A stretch of 64,000 nt of DNA from Bradyrhizobium sp. Ce-3 (GTDB taxonomy: Bacteria > Pseudomonadota > Alphaproteobacteria > Rhizobiales > Xanthobacteraceae): contig NZ_BQUV01000001.1 in NCBI RefSeq assembly GCF_022835695.1, positions 740,641 through 804,640 of the forward strand, written 5' to 3'. The stretch's first letter is position 1. Each line of letters opens with the position of its first letter. Position numbers and translations under genes: made by a program. This document shows, piece by piece, positions 38,374 to 47,621 of the stretch. Under the pieces are notes generated by a model. The model ran no database searches and was not told the origin of the DNA. It saw only the letters and a program-made list of their open reading frames with translations.

Positions 38374-39213
38374 TCAATTGCCCTCGAAGGCGGGTTTCTG
38401 CTTGGCGGCGAAGGCCTCGAAGGCGCGGCGGAAATCGCCGGTCACCATGCAGATCGCCTGCGCCTGCGCTTCGGATTCGATCATCTCGTCGACGCCCATC
38501 GCCCATTCCTGGTTGAACATCGTCTTGGTCACGCCATGCGCGAACCATGGTCCGTCCGCAAGCGAGCGCGCCATGTCATGCGCGGCAGCGGCGAGCTCCG
38601 CCGGCGGCACCAGGCGGTTGTGGAAGCCCCACGCAAAGCCTTCGTCGGCACTCATCGCCCGTCCGGTGTAGAGCAGATCGGCGGCGTGGCCCTGCCCGAT
38701 CACGCGCGGCAGCAATCCGCACGCACCCATGTCAGCGCCGGCGAGGCCGACGCGGGTGAACAGGAACGCGGTCTTGGCCTGCGGCGTCGCCAGTCGCAAA
38801 TCGGAGGCCAGCGCCAGCATCGCACCGGCCCCGGCGCAGATGCCGTCAATCGCAGCGACGATGATCTGCGGGCATTTGCGCATCGCGCGCACCACCTCGC
38901 CGGTCATCCGGGTGAAGGCGAGCAGGTCCGGCATCGCCATCCGCGTCAAGGGCTCGATGATCTCGAACACGTCGCCACCGGAGCAGAAATTGCCCTCGGC
39001 ACCGGTCAGCACGATGGCGCGGACATCGGAGGCGTATTTGAGGTTGGTGAAGAGATCGCGCAGCTCCTCGTAGGACTCGAAGGTCAGCGGGTTCTTCTTG
39101 TCCGGCCGGTTCAGCGTGATGGTGGCGACGCGGCCGCTCGCATCGGTCTGCCAGCGGAAGTGCTTGGCGGGATAATCCCTGAACGGACGGAGCTTGGCTT
39201 TCATCTCGGACAT
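38374..39213 (-). CDS. Enoyl-CoA hydratase/isomerase family protein
   Basis: This 279-residue crotonase-fold enzyme has the oxyanion-hole motifs [15 protein letters not shown] and [20 protein letters not shown]. In this operon it would act on the alicyclic CoA ester made by the monooxygenase/reductase, as a hydratase or ring-opening hydrolase. A GTG at 39228 overlaps the SDR stop codon, but the ATG at 39213 has a strong AAGGAAG site and is preferred. It is followed by RidA with no gap. Confidence 0.88.
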   Translation of the reverse strand: MSEMKAKLRPFRDYPAKHFRWQTDASGRVATITLNRPDKKNPLTFESYEELRDLFTNLKYASDVRAIVLTGAEGNFCSGGDVFEIIEPLTRMAMPDLLAFTRMTGEVVRAMRKCPQIIVAAIDGICAGAGAMLALASDLRLATPQAKTAFLFTRVGLAGADMGACGLLPRVIGQGHAADLLYTGRAMSADEGFAWGFHNRLVPPAELAAAAHDMARSLADGPWFAHGVTKTMFNQEWAMGVDEMIESEAQAQAICMVTGDFRRAFEAFAAKQKPAFEGN

Positions 39214-39224
39214 GATTTCTTCCT

Positions 39225-40004
39225 TCACCCGGTAAAGACCTCACCGCCGGCGATCGCGACGGCTTGTCCGTTGATTGACGATGCGCCTTCGGAGGCCAGC
39301 CAGAGGATGCTGTCGGCGACCTCCTCCGGCGTCACCAGCCGCTGCATCGGATTGACCTTGGCAAGCGTGGCGCGCGCCTCCTGCTCGCTGCGTCCGGTCT
39401 TGGCGACGATATTGGCGGCGGCATCGGCCACCAGCGGCGTGTCGGTATAGCCCGGACAGACCGCATTCACGGTGACGCCGCGCCGCGCATATTCCAGCGC
39501 CAGCGAGCGCGTCAGGCCGATGACGCCGTGCTTGGCCGCGACATAGGCCGAGACATAGGCGTAACCGGTGAGGCCGGCGGTCGAGGCGACGTTGATCACC
39601 CGGCCACGGCTGCGCTGCGCCATGCCCGGCAACACGGCGTGCGTGACCAGGAACACGCTGGAGAGATTGCTCGCCAGCATGTCGGACCACAGCGCCGCAT
39701 TCGTCTTGTCGAACGGCGCGCTTCCGGCCTTGCCGGCATTGTTGACGAGGATGTCGATCGGGCCTGCTTCTGCCTCGATCTGCGCAACGCCTTTGGTCAC
39801 CGCGGCCTCATCGGTCACGTCGATCGACACAACGGTCCCCGCCTGTTTGCCGAGCGACGCCGCAGTCGCCTTCAGCGCGTCGATCCGGCGCCCGGCGATG
39901 CTGACGCGCACGCCGGCCTTCGCCAGTGCGATCGCGGTTGCGGCGCCGATGCCGGAACCGGCACCGGTCACCAATGCGTGGGCGTTGGGCCAGAACCGTG
40001 TCAT
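39225..40004 (-). CDS. Short-chain dehydrogenase/reductase (3-hydroxyacyl-CoA type)
   Basis: This 259-residue classical SDR has the cofactor motif TGAGSGIG (13-20), NNAG, the serine in [12 protein letters not shown] and YVAAKHG as the YxxxK catalytic pair. It probably oxidises a 3-hydroxy group of a CoA ester during beta-oxidation of the ring product. Its ATG overlaps the TGA of the monooxygenase gene (ATGA), so it is second in a four-gene operon. Confidence 0.88.
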   Translation of the reverse strand: MTRFWPNAHALVTGAGSGIGAATAIALAKAGVRVSIAGRRIDALKATAASLGKQAGTVVSIDVTDEAAVTKGVAQIEAEAGPIDILVNNAGKAGSAPFDKTNAALWSDMLASNLSSVFLVTHAVLPGMAQRSRGRVINVASTAGLTGYAYVSAYVAAKHGVIGLTRSLALEYARRGVTVNAVCPGYTDTPLVADAAANIVAKTGRSEQEARATLAKVNPMQRLVTPEEVADSILWLASEGASSINGQAVAIAGGEVFTG

Positions 40005-42316
40005 GCCTTCACTCCGGCGGCGGCGCGTTCGAGATTGGCTTCGTATTGCGGCTTGCCCGACAGATACTGCTTCGGCCAGGCGATCTGCTTGACGCCGATC
40101 TTGGCGGCCTCATGCAGTGTCCAGGCCGGATCGGCCAGATGCGGCCGCGCGATGGCGCAGAGATCGGCGCGGCCGGCGGCGATGATCGAGTTGGCGTGAT
40201 CCGCCTCCGAGATCGCGCCGACCGCAATGGTGGCGATGCCGACCTCATTGCGGATCTTGTCGGCGAAGGGCGTCTGATACAGGCGGCCATAGATCGGGTG
40301 ATCGTCGGCCCAGACCTGGCCCGAGGAGCAATCGATCAAATCGGCGCCGGCTGCCTTGAACAGCTTTGCGAAGGCGAGCGCGTCCTCGGGCGTGTTGCCG
40401 CCCTCGGCCCAGTCGTGACAGGACAGGCGCACCGACATCGGCTTGTCCTCCGGCCACACCGCGCGGATGGCGCGGAACACCTCTAGCGGATAACGCGCGC
40501 GGTTCTCGATCGATCCGCCGTAGTCGTCGGTGCGGTGGTTGGTCAGCGGCGAGAGGAAGCTCGACAGGAGATAGCCGTGGGCGCAGTGCAGCTCCAGAAT
40601 ATCGAAGCCGGCACCGACGGCGCGCCTGGCCGCGGCAACGAACTGCTCGCGCACCTCATCCATCTCGGCGCGGCTCATCGGCTCCGGAATCTGGCCGTCA
40701 GACAGATAGGGCACCGCCGAGGCCGACACCAGCGGCCAGTTCTGTTCGGGCAGCGGTGCGTCCATGCCTTCCCAGGCGACGCGCGTCGAGCCCTTGCGGC
40801 CGGCATGGCCGAGCTGGATGCCGATCCTGGCTTGCGAATTCTGGTGCACGAAGTCGACGATGCGCTTGTAGGCCACCGCCTGCGCGTCGTTCCACAAGCC
40901 GCAGCAGCCCGGCGTGATACGCGCCTCCGGCGAGACGCAAGTCATCTCGGTGAACAGCAGACCGGCGCCGCCGAGCGCGCGGGAGCCGAAATGCACCAGA
41001 TGGAAATCGTTCGGAACGCCCTCCTCCGCCGAATACATCGCCATCGGCGAGACGATGATCCGGTTGTGCAGCGACAGGCCGCGGATGTGGAACGGCGTCA
41101 GCATGGGCGGCGTGACCCGGTCGTTGGTGGCGGGCACGCCATTGCGCTCCGCGAACCAGCGCTCATAGCCTTCGAGCCAGGTCTTGTCGCGCAGCCTCAA
41201 GTTCTCGTGGCTGATGCGCTGCGAGCGGGTCAGCAGCGAATACATGAACTGCTCCGGCTCCAGCGTGTCGGCATAGCGCGAGCCGACCACCTCGAACCAT
41301 TCCATCGCGTTGCGCGCGGCGTTCTGGATCCGCGCCACATCGACCCGCCGCAGATCCTCGTAAGCCTTCAGCACGGCGGGAATGCTGTCCCTGGTCGCGC
41401 CGTGGATCTTGAACTGGTTGGTCAGCTCGATCGCGTCTTCCAGCGCGAGCTTGGTGCCCGAGCCGATCGCGAAATGCGCGGTGTGGGCGGCATCGCCCAT
41501 CAGCACGACATGGCTGTTACCGTTGAACGCGGTCCACTTGCCGCAGATCAGCCGTGGGAACGACAGCCAGGCCGAGCCGCGCAGATGCCGCGCGTTGGAG
41601 ACCAGATGATGCCCTTCGAGGATCTCGGCGAACACATTCTCGCAGAACGCGATGGAGTCGTCCTGCTCCATTTTGTCGAGGCCGTGGGCGAGATACGCCT
41701 CCTCGGTGGTCTCGACGATGAAGGTCGCCGCGCCCTCCTCGAACTTGTAGATGTGCGCCTGGAACCAGCCGTGCTCGGTCTTCCGGAAGTCGAAGGTGAA
41801 AGCGTCGAACGGCCTGTTGGTGCCGAGCCAGATATAACGGTTCGGCCGCATCAGCATGTCGGGCTGGAAGGCCTCGGCATACTTGGCGCGGATCTTCGAG
41901 TTGACGCCGTCGCACGCCACGATCAGGTCGGCGTCGGGAAACTCCAGGTCGGAATTCACCTCGCGCTCGAAGATCAATTCGACGCCGAGCTCCTCGGCCC
42001 GGGCCTGCAGGATATTGAGCAGCCGCTTGCGGCCGATGCCGACGAAGCCGTGGCCGGTGGTGCGCATGCGGCGGCCCTTGATCAGGACCTCGATGTCGTC
42101 CCAGTGGTTGAACGCCTGCTCGATCGTGTCTGCGGTGACCGGATCCCATTTGCGCATGTTGTCCATGGTCGCATCCGAGAACACCACGCCGAATCCGAAG
42201 GTGTCGTAGGGCCGGTTGCGTTCGACCACGGAGATCACGTGCGCGGGATCCAGCATCTTCATCAGGATGCCGAAATAAAGCCCGGCCGGCCCGCCTCCAA
42301 TGCAAACGATGCGCAT
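40001..42316 (-). CDS. Two-domain flavoprotein: anthraniloyl-CoA monooxygenase/reductase-type (or salicylyl-CoA 5-hydroxylase)
   Basis: This 771-residue protein joins an N-terminal class A monooxygenase ([39 protein letters not shown]) to a C-terminal Old-Yellow-Enzyme reductase ([36 protein letters not shown]) beginning near residue 400. This architecture is known for 2-aminobenzoyl-CoA monooxygenase/reductase of Azoarcus evansii and for salicylyl-CoA 5-hydroxylases. The aryl-CoA ligase and RidA favour the anthranilate reading. The ATG at 42316 has a GGGAG site; the open frame beyond it is not coding. A MarR-like site lies about 75 bp upstream. It heads the operon with the SDR, hydratase and RidA genes. 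Confidence 0.9.
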   Translation of the reverse strand: MRIVCIGGGPAGLYFGILMKMLDPAHVISVVERNRPYDTFGFGVVFSDATMDNMRKWDPVTADTIEQAFNHWDDIEVLIKGRRMRTTGHGFVGIGRKRLLNILQARAEELGVELIFEREVNSDLEFPDADLIVACDGVNSKIRAKYAEAFQPDMLMRPNRYIWLGTNRPFDAFTFDFRKTEHGWFQAHIYKFEEGAATFIVETTEEAYLAHGLDKMEQDDSIAFCENVFAEILEGHHLVSNARHLRGSAWLSFPRLICGKWTAFNGNSHVVLMGDAAHTAHFAIGSGTKLALEDAIELTNQFKIHGATRDSIPAVLKAYEDLRRVDVARIQNAARNAMEWFEVVGSRYADTLEPEQFMYSLLTRSQRISHENLRLRDKTWLEGYERWFAERNGVPATNDRVTPPMLTPFHIRGLSLHNRIIVSPMAMYSAEEGVPNDFHLVHFGSRALGGAGLLFTEMTCVSPEARITPGCCGLWNDAQAVAYKRIVDFVHQNSQARIGIQLGHAGRKGSTRVAWEGMDAPLPEQNWPLVSASAVPYLSDGQIPEPMSRAEMDEVREQFVAAARRAVGAGFDILELHCAHGYLLSSFLSPLTNHRTDDYGGSIENRARYPLEVFRAIRAVWPEDKPMSVRLSCHDWAEGGNTPEDALAFAKLFKAAGADLIDCSSGQVWADDHPIYGRLYQTPFADKIRNEVGIATIAVGAISEADHANSIIAAGRADLCAIARPHLADPAWTLHEAAKIGVKQIAWPKQYLSGKPQYEANLERAAAGVKA

Positions 42317-42388
42317 GGCGTTCTCCCGTTGGCTTCGGCGAGCTGGATACGGAGCGGTGTTCCCATCGATGCCGATGAGGAGATAATA

Positions 42389-42407
42389 TTTTATACTTAA
42401 AATAATT
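42389..42407. promoter_or_regulatory. MarR-like operator, site D (two-domain flavoprotein promoter)
   Basis: TTTTATACTTAAAATAATT is identical to site A, nearly 10 kb away, and ends 73 bp before the flavoprotein ATG. Its A/T content is far above that of neighbouring DNA. Confidence 0.75.
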
Positions 42408-42438
42408 GCAAGAGCCGAATGGGACCGCGCCCACAGCT

Positions 42439-42561
42439 GTCGTCCCTGCGAAAGCAGGGACCCCATAACCCCAGACCCCTATTGTTGAAATAAGCTGCGG
42501 CCCCAGCGCTGTAACCCAACAGCAGTTGGTGGCTATGGGTCCCTGCTTTCGCAGGGACGAC
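42439..42561. repeat. Intergenic inverted repeat (GTCGTCCCTGC family)
   Basis: Outer arms GTCGTCCCTGCGAAAGCAGG and its complement face each other over 123 bp, and each arm is itself a hairpin with a GAAA-type loop. Related copies are at 7215-7273 (half) and 54636-54758. Confidence 0.8.
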
Positions 42562-42598
42562 ACCGAATGTGAGGCGGCTGGCACGCTCCCATCAACTC

Positions 42599-42700
42599 GT
42601 CATTCCGGGGTGACGCGGAGCGTCGAGCCCGGAATCCATCAAGCCGCATCATGCCGGCAGAATGGATTCCGGGCTCTCGCTTCGCGAGCCCCGGAATGAC
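42599..42700. repeat. Intergenic inverted repeat (GTCATTCCGGGG family)
   Basis: The element runs from GTCATTCCGGGG to CCCCGGAATGAC, with inner arms GAGCCCGGAATCCAT and ATGGATTCCGGGCTC. This is a very common Bradyrhizobium intergenic palindrome (from memory). Together with the previous element it fills the gap before the sugar transporter operon's last gene. Confidence 0.8.
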
Positions 42701-42726
42701 AGCGAAAGACGTCGCGCCGCGCGACC

Positions 42727-44265
42727 TCAATGCACCGCGGCGTACAGGATCTTGTCCTGGGTGGCATCCGCCGCATCGAACTCGGCGACGATGCGGCCGG
42801 TGCGGGCGACCAGTATGCGATCGGAGACGGCGAGGATCTCCGGCAGATAGGATGAGATCACCACCACCGCCTTGCCCTCGTCGGCGAGACGGCGGATCTC
42901 GCCATGGATATGCGGGATGGTGCCGACGTCGACACCGCGGGTCGGCTCGTCGAAGAAGATGATCGACGGCTCCTGCACCAGGGTCTTGGCCAGCACCACC
43001 TTCTGCTGGTTGCCGCCGGACAGCTCGACGATCCGCGCCTTGCGTTGCAGGGCGCTGATCTTGAGCCGGTCGACCCAGTAACTGGCGAGCTTGCTGCGCT
43101 TCGCGCGCGACAGCAGCAAGCTCCAGCCCTTCCGCGTGGCGAGGCTGCCGATATAGACGTTGTCGTCGACCACCATGGTCTCGAAGAAGCCGTTGGCCTT
43201 GCGGTCCTCGGTGATGTAGGCGATGCCGTCATTGATCGCCTGCCGCGGCACGCGATAGCGGATCGGCTTGCCGCGCAGCCGGATGGTGCCGCCGTTGACC
43301 AGGTTTCGCTTCAGCGCGCCGTAGACGATCTTGGCAATCTCGGTGCGGCCGGAGCCGATCAGGCCGGCGATGCCGACCACCTCGCCGGCATAGACCGAGA
43401 ACGACATGTTCTTGACCTGCATGCCCATGGTGACGTTTTCGACCGTCAGCACCTTCTCGCGGCGCTGATGGGTTTTCGCTTTGCCGCCATAGACCGCCTG
43501 CGCCACCTCGCGCCCGACCATGTGCTGCACCAGCGCATCGCGCGTGAGCTGCTTGGCGGGCGCCGTGATCACCAGCTTGCCGTCGCGCAGCACGGTGATG
43601 CGGTCGGCAATCTGCAGCGATTCCTCCAGCGCATGCGAGATGTAGATGATCGAGACGCCGCGGGCGCGCAAATCGCGCACCAGATGGAAGAAGTGGACGA
43701 TCTCCTCCGGCGTCAGCGACGCGGTCGGCTCGTCGAAGATGATGATGCGCGCCTTGTTGTAGATCGCGCGCGCGATCTCCACCATTTGCTTCTTGGCGGT
43801 GCCGAGCAGCGCCACCGGCGTAGCCGGATCGACGTGGAAGTTCAGCGACTGCAGCAGCTGCTGCGCCTGGATGTTCAGGGTGCGGAACCGCGTCAAGAGC
43901 TTCTCGTTGCCGAGCTCGATGTTCTGCGCCGCGGTCATGGTCGGCACCAGGCTGGTCTCCTGATAGACCATGCAGATCCCGGCATCGAGCGCATCGCGCG
44001 GCTGCTCGAAATTGGCGGGCTTGCCGTCGAGCAGATAGTCGCCGGAGGTGAGATTGATCGCACCCGCGATCGCCTTGCACAGCGTCGACTTGCCGGCGCC
44101 GTTCTCGCCGACCAGCGCATGCACCTCACCGGGATAGAGATCGAAATTGACCCCCTCGATGGCGTGGACGCCGCCATAGATCTTCGAGCCGTTGCTGATC
44201 CGCAGCACCGGTTCGCGGCTTGCGGTCTGGGTTGCGGCCGCTGCCTGCGTCACGCCGTCGTTCAT
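42727..44265 (-). CDS. Sugar-type ABC transporter ATP-binding protein
   Basis: This 512-residue tandem ATPase of the RbsA class has a first cassette with Walker A GENGAGKST and IIIFDEPTASLTPEE, and a second with LSGGNQQKVVLAKTL and IIFFDEPTRGVDVGT. It energises import by the two permeases encoded upstream. As is usual for RbsA proteins, the second cassette has a degenerate Walker A region (GLIGSGRTEI). The ATG overlaps the stop of the propeller gene (ATGA). It is the last gene of a five-gene operon read from 49746. Confidence 0.9.
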   Translation of the reverse strand: MNDGVTQAAAATQTASREPVLRISNGSKIYGGVHAIEGVNFDLYPGEVHALVGENGAGKSTLCKAIAGAINLTSGDYLLDGKPANFEQPRDALDAGICMVYQETSLVPTMTAAQNIELGNEKLLTRFRTLNIQAQQLLQSLNFHVDPATPVALLGTAKKQMVEIARAIYNKARIIIFDEPTASLTPEEIVHFFHLVRDLRARGVSIIYISHALEESLQIADRITVLRDGKLVITAPAKQLTRDALVQHMVGREVAQAVYGGKAKTHQRREKVLTVENVTMGMQVKNMSFSVYAGEVVGIAGLIGSGRTEIAKIVYGALKRNLVNGGTIRLRGKPIRYRVPRQAINDGIAYITEDRKANGFFETMVVDDNVYIGSLATRKGWSLLLSRAKRSKLASYWVDRLKISALQRKARIVELSGGNQQKVVLAKTLVQEPSIIFFDEPTRGVDVGTIPHIHGEIRRLADEGKAVVVISSYLPEILAVSDRILVARTGRIVAEFDAADATQDKILYAAVH

Positions 44266-45383
44266 CGCAGCTCTCCCGTGTAGCGCAGCAGCCGTCCGGC
44301 GCCACGCGCCGCGATCACGATGCCCGATGGCACAGCGCAGGCGGCGGTGATGCCGTGAAAGCGGCCGCCGGCGCGGCTGTGCAGGCTGTCGCTGGCCTCA
44401 CCCTCGGCATCGAGATGCACCAGCAGGCCATAGGAGCGCGGCGGCGCCCATGGCTTCTGGATGCCGAGTGCCTTGACGCTGCCGATCTGCATCGGCTCCA
44501 GGCAATCGCTGCCGCCGGTGAGCGCCGGCGCCACCCAGTAATCGGGCGGCATCGTCGCCATCATCTCCTCGCGGAAGTCGTCTTCCTTGAGCACGAACTC
44601 GATCAGATGCGTGCGGCGCGCGAACATGGCGAGCAGCAGCCCGCCATGGCCGTCCGGATGCAGCCGCGCCGGATAGCCCGCCATGTTGGCGGCGATGGTC
44701 TCGCGCGGACCAAGCTCATTGCCGGTGAGCGCAAACCGGCTGAGGCGATGCGCCCAGCTTTCGGTGAGCCACAGGCTGTTGCCGTCAGCAGAAACCATCA
44801 CGCCATAAGGATATGGCAGATCGCGCAACAGCACCTGCGGATTGTCGAGGCCGCCACCGCAGCCGATCAAGCGGCCGGAGGCGCGCTTCTCCATCAAATC
44901 GTGCCGCCACTCGCCCGGCCGGCGGCCGGCGCTGCCTTCCACGGCATAGATGCGGCCATCGGGCGCCGCCGTGACCGACAATAGCCCGGTGAGCGCGCTG
45001 CCGCCGGCGGACTCCAGCCAGCGCGGCGCGGGCTTTGCGGGATCGATCGCGGCAAGCCCCCGGCCCGCGACGCAGACCAGAAGGCGGCCGTCCGGATGCA
45101 ATGCGAGCCCGCCGGCATCGTCCTCGAACTCGGCGACGACCGTGCGGGTCGAGAAATCCGCAGCGCTGAGCCTCAGCACCTGGCGGCCGGCGGAAACGAA
45201 CACCGCGCCGTCGCCGGCGGCGATGACATCGTCGACGCCGGGAAGCGGCTCGCCGATCGGCACGGCTGTATCGAGCCGGTCGTTCGGGCTCAGCGCGCCG
45301 TCGAGCGGCGGGATCGCGTTCTGGCCGCCGTCGCGGTCGATGACGCTGCGGATGTCGCGCAGCAGATGATCGAAGAAGCCCAT
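44262..45383 (-). CDS. SMP-30/strictosidine-synthase-like beta-propeller protein
   Basis: This 373-residue protein shows repeated propeller blades, such as GGLALHPDGRLLVCVAGRGL, VTAAPDGRIYAVEGSA and YGVMVSADGNSLWLTESWAH. Relatives are calcium-dependent lactonases or arylesterases. It lacks a signal peptide. Its ATG overlaps the stop of the preceding permease-propeller fusion (TAATG), so the two propellers are made together, and it looks like a diverged paralogue of the fusion's C-terminal half. A sugar-lactone substrate is inferred from the transporter context. Confidence 0.8.
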   Translation of the reverse strand: MGFFDHLLRDIRSVIDRDGGQNAIPPLDGALSPNDRLDTAVPIGEPLPGVDDVIAAGDGAVFVSAGRQVLRLSAADFSTRTVVAEFEDDAGGLALHPDGRLLVCVAGRGLAAIDPAKPAPRWLESAGGSALTGLLSVTAAPDGRIYAVEGSAGRRPGEWRHDLMEKRASGRLIGCGGGLDNPQVLLRDLPYPYGVMVSADGNSLWLTESWAHRLSRFALTGNELGPRETIAANMAGYPARLHPDGHGGLLLAMFARRTHLIEFVLKEDDFREEMMATMPPDYWVAPALTGGSDCLEPMQIGSVKALGIQKPWAPPRSYGLLVHLDAEGEASDSLHSRAGGRFHGITAACAVPSGIVIAARGAGRLLRYTGELR

Positions 45384-47521
45384 TACGTCGTCACCCTGCT
45401 CTTGGAGCCCCAGTACGCGTCGTAGCCGGTCCAGCTGTCGTCGACGCCGTCGAGCTTGATGCGCCCGATCCGGTTGTTCTCGAGCCCGCCGAGATAGAGA
45501 TAGCCCTGGTGCTCGCGCATCGAGGTCAGGGTCGAATGCGAGATGCCGGTCGGGTCCCACCAGGATTCCAGCGCCTCGCCGTTCTCGTTGAACTTCAGCA
45601 CGCAGCCATGGTTGAGCGCCGGCGCCAGCCACTCGTCGGTCGGCACCTGCTTGACCATGCGTAGCCGGAAACCGGGTTTTCGCGCGGCAAGGTCGAAGGT
45701 CGGCGTGCGGATGCCGACCAGCGCCAGCCAGTAGGTGCCGTCGGAGGCGCGGTTGATGTTGTCGGGATTGCCCGGCAACTCGTCCATCAGCACTTCGGTC
45801 TTGCCCTTGCTCGGCCCGTCGATCCAGTGCCGGAACACCTTGCACAGCGAGGTCGACGCAATCAGGATCGACTTGCCGTCATGTGAGACACAGATCCCGT
45901 TCGGGAAATAGAAGTGGTTGATCACCGTCCGCGTGGTCTTGGTCGCCGGGTCGTAGCAGACCACGCGGCCGTTCGGCCGGCCCTCGAGGATGTCGAGGGT
46001 GTTGGTGGTCATCTCGTAGCGCGTGGTGCAGTCGCTGAAATAGATCTTGCCGTCCGGCGCGATGTCGAGGTCGTCGGCCATGCGCAGGCGGCTGTCGTCG
46101 TTCAGCTTGTACCAGGTACGGTTGGTCTCGTCGGTGACCTTGAAGATGCGGCCATCGGGCGCGACGCCGTAGACGCCCATGCCGGCGACCGCGACGATCA
46201 GGTTCTCGTCGCGATCGAACTGCATGCCGAGCGGCCGGCCACCGATATGGGCGAACACCTCCCGGGTTTTGAAGTCAGGTCCGGAGAAACGGATCACATT
46301 GCCGTCGCGGGTCGAGCCGTAGAGCCGGCCCTGGCGATCGAGGATGACGTCCTCGGGGCCCTCGACCTGGTCAACGCCGATCGCCTGCGCCTTGATCAGC
46401 CGGTCGTTCTGCGCGTAGGGCGAGGCCGCGCCGGGCTGCACCGCCGGCGCCGAGGCGAGCGGCACGAAGGCCGGATTGACGTAGATCTTCTGGATCGCCT
46501 TGCCGCGGTTCTTCGACCATTTGACGTCGATGCCGACGGCGGCGAGCAGGATCATGCCCGTCACCGCCGAGGTGACGTAGCCCGGGATGCCCATCCGCAC
46601 GAGACCGTTGATCAGGAGGAAGATGATCAGCGCGCCGATCATCGCCCGCCACACCGTGCCCTTGCCGCCGGCCAGCGACACACCGCCGAGCACCACCGCG
46701 GTCAGCGCCTGGAATTCCCAACCCACGCCGGTGGTGGAATCCGTGGAGGCCTGACGTGCCGCATAGAAGATGCCGCTCGCCGCGCACAGCGTGCCCGACA
46801 GCACATAGGTCATGAACAGCATCAAGCGGACGCGGATGCCGGCATGGCGCGCCGCCTTGCGGCTGGCGCCGATCGCGGTGAGGTGCCAGCCATAGCGCGA
46901 GCGCGACAGGAAGATGTGGCAGATCAAAAGCACCACGAACAGCGTCGCGGCATTGACGGGGATCCCGAGCACGCTGCCGCCGCCGATGAAATCCCAGGCG
47001 TCGCTCTCGACCGAATTGGTGGCGAACACCTGCGCGTAGCTGGTGTTGAGCAGATTGACCGAGGCGCGCAGGATGATCAGCGTCACCAGCGTAGTCAGGA
47101 ACGGCCGCGTCTTCAGGAAGCCGATCAGAAAGCCGTTGATGCTGCCGAGCAGCGCCCCGACCAGCAGCGTCGCCGGCACGGCAAGGCCGACCGGCCATTC
47201 GCGCACCAGCAGGAAATACAGCGCGGCGAAGTTGCACAGCGCAAAGATCGCGCCGACCGACAGGTCGATGCCGCCGGTGACGAGGCAGAAGCCCATCGCC
47301 AGCGCGACGAAGCCGAATTCGGCGAACAGCCGCAGCAGCGACACCGAGTTCTGCACCGAGGCATAGTCGGGAATGGTGAGCGCGAAATAGGCCCACAGCC
47401 CGATCATCACGGTGAAGGGCACGACCGGCTCGAACCACTGTTTCAGCAACAGCTCCGAGAGCAGCAGCCGGGGTGAGAACCGCCGCACCGATGCAGCAAA
47501 GGAATCGACAGCCATCGACAT
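45383..47521 (-). CDS. ABC permease fused to SMP-30-like beta-propeller
   Basis: One uninterrupted reading frame of about 712 residues encodes a complete BPD_transp_2 permease (about 1-335, with LVTGGIDLSVGAIFALCNFA) and then, after a ~40-residue linker (VNPAFVPLASAPAVQPGAAS), a full beta-propeller (about 378-712, with GPEDVILDRQGRLYGSTRDG and YFPNGICVSHDGKSILIAST). Permeases of this class are normally 320-400 residues. The C-terminus of such permeases faces the cytoplasm, so the propeller could act on substrate as it enters. The ATG at 47521 has a GGGAG site; TTG at 47527 is the alternative. It is third in the operon. Confidence 0.88.
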   Translation of the reverse strand: MSMAVDSFAASVRRFSPRLLLSELLLKQWFEPVVPFTVMIGLWAYFALTIPDYASVQNSVSLLRLFAEFGFVALAMGFCLVTGGIDLSVGAIFALCNFAALYFLLVREWPVGLAVPATLLVGALLGSINGFLIGFLKTRPFLTTLVTLIILRASVNLLNTSYAQVFATNSVESDAWDFIGGGSVLGIPVNAATLFVVLLICHIFLSRSRYGWHLTAIGASRKAARHAGIRVRLMLFMTYVLSGTLCAASGIFYAARQASTDSTTGVGWEFQALTAVVLGGVSLAGGKGTVWRAMIGALIIFLLINGLVRMGIPGYVTSAVTGMILLAAVGIDVKWSKNRGKAIQKIYVNPAFVPLASAPAVQPGAASPYAQNDRLIKAQAIGVDQVEGPEDVILDRQGRLYGSTRDGNVIRFSGPDFKTREVFAHIGGRPLGMQFDRDENLIVAVAGMGVYGVAPDGRIFKVTDETNRTWYKLNDDSRLRMADDLDIAPDGKIYFSDCTTRYEMTTNTLDILEGRPNGRVVCYDPATKTTRTVINHFYFPNGICVSHDGKSILIASTSLCKVFRHWIDGPSKGKTEVLMDELPGNPDNINRASDGTYWLALVGIRTPTFDLAARKPGFRLRMVKQVPTDEWLAPALNHGCVLKFNENGEALESWWDPTGISHSTLTSMREHQGYLYLGGLENNRIGRIKLDGVDDSWTGYDAYWGSKSRVTT

Positions 47522-47621
47522 CGCCAAAGCACTCCCTCGATCCGGTTTTCAGAGTTCCGGATTCTGATCCTTGATACAGCCGGCGCGGGAATGCCCCCCG
47601 CGCCGGCTGCCCCGCGCCTTG

